Shown here in pieces: positions 1 through 12,100 of a stretch of DNA of 64,000 nt (positions within the stretch are counted from its first letter, which is position 1; each line of letters opens with the position of its first letter). The position numbers were made by a program, and so were the translations under genes. The DNA is taken from the NCBI GenBank assembly GCA_946894095.1, contig OX335650.1, positions 9,610,001 through 9,674,000 of the forward strand, in the 5' to 3' direction. The notes beneath the pieces are model-generated. The model searched no databases. It was given only the letters and a program-made list of their open reading frames with translations, and was not told the origin of the DNA. This DNA comes from Incurvaria masculella (Eukaryota > Arthropoda > Insecta > Lepidoptera > Incurvariidae).

Positions 1-126
1 GTTCACGATTCCGATCGCGTTCGAGCGCGCCGCGGCTGGCACCTGGTGGAACCCAAAGTTTGACTCTGAGATTCTCGAGGAACAATACAGAAGTAGCTCA
101 TTTCGACAAATACGCTTGAGGTTTCG
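1..126 (+). CDS. Ac13E: Ac13E exon (partial at window edge)
   Basis: Codons start at position 2. The peptide contains WWNPKFDSEILEEQYRSSSF and RQIRLRFR, the cytoplasmic segment just before the first membrane block. The exon ends in phase 2 at CG, followed by GTGAGT, and joins exactly to the exon at 1142 (Arg codon split CG/A). The true start codon is outside the window. Confidence 0.85.
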
Positions 127-3100
127 GTGAGTTCATTGCATATTTTAATAAAATTCCACTCCATATTACTGAAGAGGTCAAACAATCATATGTTTGGAAG
201 ACCTTTCCAGCGAAAGTAATGCTATTTTACATATTATATTGTATTTATTTATCATCCTTTGGGAAGCACTTCCCACTTGGAATTGTTTTAAATTTACATT
301 TCATAAAATTAATACATAAAAAAATCATTATCTCTTGTTATCATGGCAAGAGGCTCACTTAAGTCTAGATTTTGAAATAAACTAAATAAATATAATTTAA
401 AATATATATGTCACATGTTTTATTAGTTTTGCAGCTTTCTTATATAACATAATTCTTACATATTTTAAATAATAATAATACATTTAATAATTTTAGATCG
501 CTAATACCACACCCACCGTCATATTAGCCATGCCAGGATATCCCATTTATGAGGACGGCTACACTGAACTGGATGGAAAACACAATATTTTTATTGCCGT
601 TTTTCATCCAATGCTATGGTATCTTAGGTAGGTAGTAAAAAAGCTTATGGGTGGGCTTAACCCTTCCACCAAGTAGGGGGAAGGGGGCCTACAGTTTTAC
701 ATGCATTCGAAACCATGGAATAACTTGCGTTTGTGATAAAATATATTTAACTTAGAAAGAAAAAGAAAGTTGTGCACAAATGGGGCAGGAATTAAACTCA
801 TGCCCTCTGGCATGAGAAACTGAGGCTTCAGCTACGAGCCACTCAATATTACAACAAACGAAAGTACATAATTACATGAAATATTACCTTTACAATAACA
901 ATATGGAATAACAATTTATAAATATGATTTACTAGTTTTATTATAGCTCTACCATTATAAGGTGGTAGTTTAAAGTAAAATATTTTTTCTTGGTAGGTAT
1001 AGCCTTGTTCTTTGGTCTCAGAAAATGTGTTAGAACCAGTTTTATACCAAATCAATAAAAAAAATACTACTGTGAATTTCAGCATTACAGTGTACATGTT
1101 ACATGATGACTGCACCACAATAAGTCGTTCCCTTGTTTCAGATTTGCTCTAATGTACATCTTAATATTCTCCCTTTCGTGGTTTACATACTTCATCATGC
1201 TCGGCATGGATGGTGTTATTGAACAATGGCCTTTCCTCTGCGGAACATTCGTCGGAGTCTTCCTAGCAACGGCTATCCTCCTTCTCATCACATTTACCAA
1301 ATATTATCGGATGTATACGCTCAAACTGTCCTTGGCGATAGCCCTAGCTCTTTGCACATTGAGTCTTTCTCTGGTCACTCTCACTACACAAGTTGGAGGC
1401 AAAGAATCTGAAGGTCAAATTGCAGATGTCAGCCAAGCTGGTCACTTCACGATATGCATTGAAATCCTGCTCATAATATATACGGTGACACCATTACCGC
1501 TTTACCTCTGTGTGATTGTAGGAATTTTGTACTCCATTGTGTTCGAAATGCTCAATATATTACTTCATACGACGGGTCAAGAAATGGAATACCCCGGATT
1601 GTTTGTTCGGATTTTGCTTCAATTAAGTGTGCACCTGATCGGTGTTCACGTGTATTTGATGACGTTCGTCCGTATGAGAGGAACTTTTATGAAAGTTGGT
1701 CAAAGTTTACTGGTACGGCGTCAACTGGAAATGGAGAAGCAATTGAAGGAAAAGATGATACACTCAGTAATGCCACCGAAGCTCGCGACTTGGCTGATGA
1801 AAGAGACGGGCTTGGAGTCAGAGATCAACCTAAAAACCAATTTATATCAAAGGAATTCCAACCCAGGTGCGTCGGACTTGAAGTCACTGTTCAGGCCGTT
1901 CAACATGAATAGTATGGATAACGTGAGCATATTATTTGCGGACATCGTGGGGTTTACGCGGATGTCGAGCAATAAAAGTGCGGAAGAGCTGGTGAGCATC
2001 CTAAACGATTTGTTCGAGCGTTTCGACGAGCTGTGCAAGATCTACGGCTGCGAGAAGATCTCAACACTGGGTGATTGCTACTATTGTGTGTCAGGCTGTC
2101 CGGAACCGCGACCCGATCATGCCATTTGCTGTGTTGAGATGGGATTAGGTATGTTCCTATGTTTGTATTTTTGGAAATGAAATCATTCCATTTTAGTTAG
2201 GCAAATGTTTTCTGCGCTAAGCCTACTTCACAGAGGCCGTTATGAGTAACAAAAGTGACTATGTAAGCCATCCCACCTGGGATCATTTCCATGTTTCCTA
2301 ACAGTGTTTTCATGCATCAAACTCCATATATAATAATAATTTATTTAATTAGATTGATGTGGATCTTCAATTTAACAGGAGAGGTTTATCTGCATCATAT
2401 TATGGCATCATTCGAAAATAAAATACCAAAAAGAGGCATTCCACTTAAGGATAACAATCATCTGGAATGGAGTCTTCTAAAACCAGTGTGCAAATGTAGG
2501 GAAGTCCTCTGTGGCAAATGTTGAGAGTGTGCATTCTTTTACAAAGCTCTACGCGACCTCGACAGGAATGATAGACGCCATCCGCGAGTTCGACACAGAG
2601 CGTGGCGAGGGTGTGAACATGCGGGTGGGAGTGCACACGGGTACCGTGCTGTGCGGCATCGTTGGCACGCGCCGCTTCAAGTTCGACGTGTGGAGCAACG
2701 ACGTCACGCTCGCCAACAAGATGGAGTCCACTGGGCAGCCGGGCCGGGTACACGTCTCCGAGGAGACGGGTCGCTTCCTTAGCAGCAGCTACGTACTAGA
2801 GGAGGCGGATGATGTGTGCGGTGAGATACCTTTGTGTTTTTTTTTATACAAGCGCAGCCTAGGCCGATGTGTCTAAATTATGTTCAAGGCTGGCAGCAGT
2901 TAGCAGTTCTATTGGTCACTTTTTTGTATACAAACAATGTCAGTTTTGCTCATGTGAAGTTTTTAAGAGTTCCTAAGTTTAATTTCTCCTTTATTGTTTC
3001 TTCATTTGTTTGGGTGGGTATCCAACAATAACAGACTACTCTTGGAGCCTGTTCCATTCCTCCACACTCTGTTAATTGTGAAGTACTTGCGTAAGTCTTG

Positions 3101-6100
3101 TGCTGTGTTGTCCAGCTTCTAGCTGTTACTAACAATATAAGTTTTATTATTGAGAGCTCTTTGCATTCTCTAGTATTTTTTGCTGGTCCGAGTCCAGCTT
3201 TGCATTGCACTGCTAAAGTGGTTTTTTTGAAAGCTTCCTGTCTTCAATTAATGTATTCCTGCTTCCCGGTAGCTTTTACATGTGTACATATCGCACTCGC
3301 TGAAGAAAGCTACGTACTTGCTTAGTAGTAGATAGAGTAATAGTATATTTAAATTTTTTTTCGGGATTAAAATGTGTAGTCAACCTGTTCATTCATATGA
3401 ACACTGTTCTAAAATTGTGTCTACATTACAATGACTCATACATGCTACTTATCTCTGTATAATTTTCTTTCCTGCTTACTTGCGGTTATTATTGAACGGA
3501 AATAGCCAGCCATGCACTTCCATTAAGACACTTAGCACCTCATTTACTTAACATGTATGAAACTAAGACGTTTTAAATTAGAGCTGTAAAACACTTGCAT
3601 AGACACTGCAGACATGTGTTGGGTCATGTTATGTTATGCATGTTAAACAAAACATTCCAGGTCACAAAACATACTTTATCGAGGGTCGTCTGAACTCCCC
3701 GCAAGACGAGCAGGTGACACCGTCTCACCCGTCCAATATGCAGTTCATCATCTCCCCCGCCTCCTCTCCCCAGTCCGTGTCGGTGTCCCCCCTGCCGCTG
3801 CCGTCTCCGCGCGGGAGCACCCGCTCGCACGCGCCTGCCGACACGCCCCCCGCTTGCAACCACTTCCTCTCCCCTAACCCCTTCCCCTCCAGGATGAAGG
3901 CGAGCTCGCTGCCCAGCATACTCGACTCAGACACTGAGTGTGACGACAAGCAGGGCGTGTTCGCCGGCCGGAACGAGAACCTGGCATCCAAAAGCCCCAC
4001 CTCGGTCGGTGAGTGAGTTGATATCGAAGCATCATTTTAAAATATATGCTATCACAACAATAATCACGTATCATTTGGGTTGATAGAATGTTCAGTATTC
4101 AGACTACATTTTCGCAAAATGTAGGTAGTGAATTTTCTTAATTATTCTTTTCAGATTTCAGTTGAACTGGACATGGATGGTATTAGCCAAAAACACCACT
4201 TAGAAGCTAGGTGCGATGCCAGGACATGCCTTATATTACATGGCTGCATTGAACTGAACTATTTTCATTGCCGCTTCGATCATTGTTAATTCAATCCGAT
4301 GGTGACAACCGGGGTGGGATAAATCCTACCACCTAGTAAGTTAGGCCGCCTAGTAAGAGGACCAGCGATGTTACGTGGAATCACTTAATCGCCTCCTATG
4401 TCATGCTTGGGACAAAATACAGTGGGCCCAAAAGGTTTCTTAGTAGGCGTGCTAGATGCCGTATCTCCTTCCATTTTATTTATGGTATGCATGTATGACC
4501 TCGGTAGCTGCTCTTTTTATTTTGTAGCCATGGCTTTAGTTCTAGGTCAAGGCAATATATTTCTGAATAGGTTTATAATCCCTACTAACTAGAAGTTGGT
4601 AGTATTGCTATTTCCCCTTTAAATAGATATTATCTCTAATCTGACCTGATGTGCTACAAGCAACTTCTCAACCTGTGAGGAGATGCTGCCAAGTAAACAC
4701 AGTAAATCCGGCAACAGAAATAACCGGCATTGTTTGGAATAGCGTAGGCAATGCCGTAAATTAATATTTCAAGTCTTAAGTCCGAGAACGGTAGGCAAAT
4801 CTTGAGTGATGTGATAAGATAATGCTGCTGTAAACATGATTTCCGCACTATATGTACTTATACAATATCTTATTTCACGTATGCAGGCATAATAAGATGA
4901 ATGTAGAATTGTGTAGGTATGTATTAGCACTAATAAAATGTTTTATACCTACGTACACAAGAATAAAAACCCAACCGCTCTATTGTTATGTCCTATGTAG
5001 GTTAATGTAACATCCCTTGGTGTGTGGTGAGCACTTTTAGCTAACTCTTACTTGATATTTTGCGTGTATTTAATGATGACATTACCTGGTTTTCATATTA
5101 ATTTGAGATTTAACAGTGACATCTACATAGAATCATAGTATGAAAATATTAATTAGAATTTTAAAAATTCAATGATCCAGAAAACCCTTTTCTGATAATT
5201 TTTAAAGTCTGCTCACTAATGGAGATGCCGATGCATTCGTTAGTTTAACCAGAAATTAACCTTTTCTCTAAAAGTGGAATTCATTTGACAATTTCAGGAA
5301 GTTACGGCAAATACACGACTAAAATAAAAAATTGGAAAGTGCCAAAGTTTCTTCGTAAACACTCCGACACACCACTGCCAATGATAAAGAAAGATTCAAG
5401 TGACAGGAGCACTTCGGAGAAGGAAGATTCCGCTGTAGATGCGACGAAAAACAAGGGTTACCAACAAGTGCCCATCGTAATAGAGTCGAAAGCGAAGAGG
5501 ACCCAAGCGCAGAGTGCCAACAAGCTCAATTTACCGGCCCAGGTGTCTGCATTAGAAAAGGAGATAATAGACATCAGATCGTACCTGAGTCAGTCCCGTA
5601 GCAACATGTCACCGTTTGCGCGAACCAGCAGCTACCGCTCTCAGTACGGCCGGCCGCATCACCATGAGGTAATTATGTGATCCATTTATTGTTTTAGGTT
5701 ACATTTCTTAAATTTTTTACTTTCCGTTTATATTGACATTTCTTATAAGTAGAGATAAGAGAGATTTAATAGTAGGAATTTAGGGAGTGTAAGGTTCCCT
5801 ACGGAACTTGCTTAGGAACTGTTTTATTACAGAACTACCTGCAGAGTCTCTCTACAGTTTCTTGAAGAATCTAGGCCTGCTAAGATCGACGCTAAGCTCA
5901 AGCTGGGGCATCCTTCTTGAAAGCCTCCTCTACTGTCTATCGGCCTTCAGTGAAGCGTTGAATATAACTAAGTTCTACCTTCTCTGAACATACATTTTTC
6001 GCAGTTATGAGATATTATGATGTATGATGTTACTTTTATTTCATATTTCATATTTCAAATTCTTTATTCAGTGGAGCATTTTTTTTCAAGTATACAATAT

Positions 6101-9100
6101 TACATTGCAAGCACTTAATGCTATAGAATACGTCATATTAAGTGTTTTATACATATCAATTGATTACATCAGTACAATACAATAAAAAGTAAAAGCCTTT
6201 AAAGTTGTCCAAAAAATTAAAAAATAATTATACTAATTAAATTAACTTAAAAATAAAATAAGTGTGTGGTCGGTTAAAGCAAACCAAAATTCAAATATAA
6301 ATAATCATTAAAATTGAAATATTAAAGCTCATAGTTAATCAAATTAATTCATTGTCAATACATATCATTTGTAATCAAATTTGTGTAATAAAAAATCTTC
6401 AATTCGATAAAATACATTGTCAATTAGGAGATTCTTGGCCTTATTTCTAAATTGCGATAATGGTAAAACAGTCAAATATTCTGGTAAATGATTATAAAGT
6501 TTTATTTTCAAATGGTCAGCCTGATGCTTTACTCGGGACAGATGCGTATGGGGCAAGACAAAATTATGTCTTGATCGAGTTGGATACTTATGAACCATTT
6601 CATGCCTGAGTATATCTCCACGATTTTTATGCACATGCAAAAGACATTCCAAAATGTATTGAGAAGGAAGCGTAAGGATGTTTGCCTTTCTAAAGTAAAT
6701 ACGGCAAGATGTTCTAATATGTAATCGAAAAATTGTACGGATTGCTCGCTTTTGCAAAATAAAAACTTTTTTAGCGTGGCTACTATTTCCCCAAACAAGT
6801 ATTGCGTAGCTCATCACGGAATGAAAATACGAGAAATATGCGCATCTTTGCGAGGCGTAGTCAGTTACAGAGCGTAATATTTTTAGTGTATATATTGCCG
6901 AAGAAAGTTTTTTGCAGATTATCTCAACGTGGCTGCACCAAGTTAAATTTTTGTCCATAACTACTCCAAGAAATTTTGTGTTAGTGATATCGATATGGTC
7001 AGGAATATCTGTAACTCTACTACTTTGCTGTCTGTTGATACTTTCTACTTTGCTGATTTTAGATACTTGTATGCTATTGTTGCGTTGACAATTTGATTTT
7101 GTTTAAACTTTTTAATCAGATAAAATGACCTCATAAAGTCCTCAATTTTTTTCAGAGAGATGGGTTATTAACTCGAAGTTATCCTTTGTCTTGATTTATA
7201 CAATCTACTTATCTTATCATGTACCAAAATCAGTTAGTCATGCACTTCATATTTCGTGACAGTCTGAATACCTAATACTCACGAGCTATCTAAAATTGAT
7301 AAAGAAATCTCAACATTTTGGGTGAATCAGTTGAGTACTAACAAAATGATTTACCGTCACAGATAACTTTTATGTAAAGATTATTTAGTATTCTCTACAC
7401 TAAATAATACCAATATTTCTTTAATGGTTTTTACGCATGTGTAACTAACCGACTTTGAGAATTTTGAGAATAGACCTTCAGAATAGAGCGTAAATTCCCT
7501 TCTATCTAATCCCCCAAGAAACCCCTATATTGCCTTGCCTGCGATGATATGTCTAGTGCATCGAATTTATGCAAACACTTACAGTGAAGGAAAACACCAC
7601 GAAGAAACTATTCGAGCACAATATACTCATAACTCAAAAGCCGGAATCGGAATTGTGGAGGAAAAGCTGCAATGCACAAGTCGCAGTAACAATGTTGTAC
7701 ATATACTAGGATATTTTTATAGCCCATTATTTTATGCCCTTTATTGATATGACAGCAGAGTGGTCAAGGCCATCCCCTTGTTTGAGTACTGACTCGCTTC
7801 TATCTAGTTAAATTGATTTAATTTCGTGCTGTGTGGGTTTCGGCATTTAAAATTAATACAATTGTATCCACAATTTCTTTCCCGCAACCCTCGTAAGAGT
7901 CAACTAAGGGATTCGTGGTTCGGATTCCACATAAAACTAGCTCTTCTTTAATCCCCGTTAATCCTACCCAAGTTGGTATCGTTACATTGCATGACAAATG
8001 GTCAGAATGGCAAAACATTTTTTTGTGTTTTGCATCCACAGAAATATAAAGAAGGTGGCTAGTTCCCATGAGGTGTGCTGGGCCATGCCAGTATGGTGTT
8101 GTATTAGCAATTCATGTAAAGTTACATAAAAAAAACACCGGTAGCACTCCGGGAGTGCCGGCAGAAGTGAAAAGTTTTTACCCATCCAACAAAAAGTGCT
8201 CAGCGCCGCTAAAGAAGTTTTCACTTCAATCTTACGCTTTTTCGATCAGCATCACGTGACCCTGACGCGAGTTTGGAAGTTTTTACCCATCCAACAAAAA
8301 GTGCTCAGCACCGCTAAAGAAGTTTTCACTTCAATCTTACGCTTTTTCGATCAGCATCACGTGACCCTGACGCGAGTTTGGAAGTTTTTACCCATCCAAC
8401 AAAAAGTGCTCAGCGCCGCTAAAGAAGTTTTCACTTCAATCTTTCGCTTTTTCGATCAGCATCACGTGACCCTGACGCGAGTTTGGAAGTTTTTACCGAT
8501 CCAAAAAAAGTGCTCAGCGCCGCTAAAGAAGTTTTCACTTCAAAAATGTATGCGTTTATACAAATTTTATGCGTACATACATTTATTTTATGCAACCTGA
8601 CATGGATGGATATTAGCCCAATAAACCACATTCTCGAAGGAATTAGGTGCCATGCCAGGACCTTCCCTTTATGAGCACGGCTACTAAACCACATTCTCGA
8701 AGGAATTAGGTGCCATGCCAGGACCTTCCCTTTATGAGCACGGCTACATTGAACTGGATGGAAAACACGGACAATTTTTCATTGCCGCTTTGACCATCTT
8801 TTCATCCAATGCGATGGTACCAACCCGGGCGGGCTTAAACCCTACCACCTAGGGGAAGGGGACCTAAAGTTTTACATGGATTCCGAACCATGGAGCAGCT
8901 CGCATCCGTGACGAAATGCACTTATCTAACTCAGAATGTGAACGAAAGTGGTGCATGAACGGGGCGAGGATTTGAACCCAGACCTCTGGTATGCTAGTCT
9001 AATACCCGCGCCACTAGGCTACAAGTTTTAGCTACTTGTGGCTACGCTACCGCCATACGAATGAGTTTTGATCACTTCTACCGTCCTTCCATGCCCGCTG

Positions 9101-12100
9101 GTGAGCGCTAAGGTCGCCGCAACCTCCAAGATGATGTTTTGTTACTTTTCAGAGTCCCGTGTGCCGAGCGCGCAGCTCAACCATCACGACGCACACGCCG
9201 TGGGAGCAGGCGCAGCGCGCGTGCGAGGCGCCGCCGGGTCCGCGCGCTGGCGAGCGCGTCAGCCGCCGGCCCTCCGTCGACAGCCGCAAGGACTCGGGCA
9301 TACCCGGCACCAGCCGCCGCTCCAGCATCCAGCAGCAGGTACTGTGCTGCTCGCCGTCACGACGGGCGGACAGAGGGATACCTTGGGAGCTTGGAACCCT
9401 ACAATACAATACCAAACTCATACGAATGGCAGCAGCGTAGCCACGTACCAGTGATAACGCACTGATGGTGCATTCAGGTGCTGGTGAAAAAGGTTCTTGG
9501 CACTAGGTGCTTTAAGTCTATGGTTGCGCTACACTAAGTTTATGAGTCAGTACTTAGTACTATACTCAACTATGGCATTAGTCTGTGTTTAATTTATTAA
9601 ATAAATATGGATTACATTGGTGTAAAATGACTATCCTAGTCAATACTTTTGTATCTACTGGTAAATATACAAATTGACATATAACACAGAAGCAGATGTC
9701 ACGCGAACTGTTCTGCCAAGGAATTGTTTGGCAGTAGCATTTAGATCTAAGTATGTATTTCATAATTGTGGACGGAAAAATATGTTATGTAAACCCGTGA
9801 AGTTTCTTTGCGGGTTCTTCTTTACTGGGTTGATCGAATCCGCGGATCTTTGTGACGTAACTTGGTGTAGTTTGACTACCAAAAAGTTTAAATAAATGAA
9901 ATGAAATGAAATGAAATGAGATGGTCCGCGCTCGTTTGATATAAATAACGATTTGAATAGTTGTCTCATCAGGTAGTTTCAAATGTTCCATCTATCTCAA
10001 ACTAGCGGTAGTGATCATTGAGTTGACGTCTCACTCCCACACTTTGTTCGACTTGTAAGCACAGCACGCTCATGCTGGTCTAAGTGCACGAAATCGAATG
10101 TTGGTTGCACTAAATAGCGTCTTGTGGGAAGTTCTTGCGCGTTAAGGCTCCTTCCTTTTGGCTTCGTGTCGAAACGAAAAGGAAGGGTTATGATTTTAGC
10201 AGTCTATGTGTGTCTATTTGTATTTACGTATGTTCCACCGTAGCGCCTAAACTATTCATCCGATTTTGTTGAATAAAGTATCAATCGATTAGTTATTATG
10301 GCCCTGGTAACAGGCACGGAAAATAAAAAAAAGTTTAAAAAAATTGTAACTTAACCATGTACTAAACAAGGTAGGTGCTGTTTGAAAAACCAATAAAACG
10401 ATGATATCAAACATAGCCTACCTACCTTGGTTCTTACCTTTTAGTAGTCAGGTTACAGTTTTATTTACTTTTTTTCCTTGGCTTTGTTCAGTTTGTTGAT
10501 TAACACTCGGTTGCAGATATTTGCATTGAACCAGTCGGCGCTGGTGGTCTCGCACGACATGATGCAGCACCGCGTCTCCGGCTACTACACGTCGAGCCAG
10601 TCGAGCGTGAGCGAGGTGGAGGCGGGCGCGGGGGGCGGTGGCGGGAGTGGGGGCGGGGGAGGCGCGGGCGCGGGAGGGGGAGGGGTGCGCCTGCCCGCGC
10701 CGCTCGCGCACCAGCGCGCCGACTCGCTGCACAAACTGCGGAAGCAGTCCGACTTGCAGCTCATACGGTCCGTTGCTGCCATTTAAATAACAGTTTTAAA
10801 AAACATTGAACCGACTTCGAGCAACGTGGAGTAGAAGGCGGTACAAAAGCACATAAGGGGTCCATCATACATTTTCAGGTGCTTGGAGTCGCTTCAATGT
10901 TTTTAAAAACTGTTTTTGTTTCACTCTTTTTAGTATTTCCTACCCTTAGCTTTCTTAAAAAAAATATATGAAAGGTCCACCTCTGTGATATACAGGGTGA
11001 CAGGGTAAAGGTCGATCAAATCAATAGGCCTAATCCTAATCATACCACTATCCAACTGCAAGAAGCATACGCTGAAAATGTCCATAAATCATGGTCACAT
11101 TATGACGTCATGTTACAACACAAGCGGTCAGCTGACTGTTTCCCATCCGCATAGCTACCTACCGCTGGGAAGCGGCCGGCGCGGTGGGCGGGCGCGGGGG
11201 GTGCGCCTCACCTGTGTGAAATCATTCTCCTGGCTTAAAACCGTAAAACCTAGGTACCTTTGGGGAATATCCCGATTTAAATTACATTGTTACTAAGTAA
11301 ATAATCAGGTGGGTATTAATTAATTCATGGTTTCATATTTTCAAAATGATTCAAATAAAAAAGGTGTGACTACTTACCAAATTAGACGTTATAGCTCCAC
11401 CAATGTTCATTATGAACGTTTAATACTGGTGGTTGCTCTGGTGAACAATGATTCATCAGTGAATAAAATGATTTCTTGTAATGACGAAGGAACTATTCAC
11501 AAAACACTGTCCTTGGCCCATGGTCGTTAACCCCAACTCTTGGACACGTTGAAAATGAAAATGTCGGTCGCGATCTTCATGAAAGTAGGTGGTATTCTAG
11601 AATGGCCTCTTGCATGTTCACAGGTAACATCTGGTTACCTTATGCACGCGCGTAAGCAGGTACTGTGAACTGTCCGTAATCTCGGAGCCTTTGGGTTACA
11701 CGTAAGAAGGTTCCAGGTGTCCTTCGTCCGGGGTACATTTCAGCGTACAATCTGGTGGCTTCGCTAGTATTGTCGTTCGCTATCGCGTAAGTCCTGACAA
11801 TGTCAGCGTATTCAGCATTCGTAAATTACATGTCGTACTGATATTACGCAAACTTAAAAACTCGTAAATCGGGACTTGAGAGTGTCTCACGATACCTATG
11901 ACGCTCACGCAAACTGCGTAGGTACTGACTGAAACTGAAAGGCCCGCGTGCGGCGGTCGGGGCATAAAGGGCGCGGGGGAAGGGGTAGGGGAGTCTAGCT
12001 TTATGCGTTAGCCGTACTACTAACCGTTTCGGTTAGTAGGCGTTTTATACTTAAGAATTTTAGGGGAAATAAAAAAAAAAAAAATAACTTGACGATATAA

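Noticed and set aside
1152..1154. Start codon of Ac13E at 1152
   Set aside because: The frame is open upstream to an acceptor, and the exon at 1-126 joins in phase with conserved type 9 sequence, so this Met is internal.
8196..8600. 134-aa repeat protein from the 105-bp array
   Set aside because: The open frame follows from the unit length being a multiple of three; no start context, no splice fit and no family.
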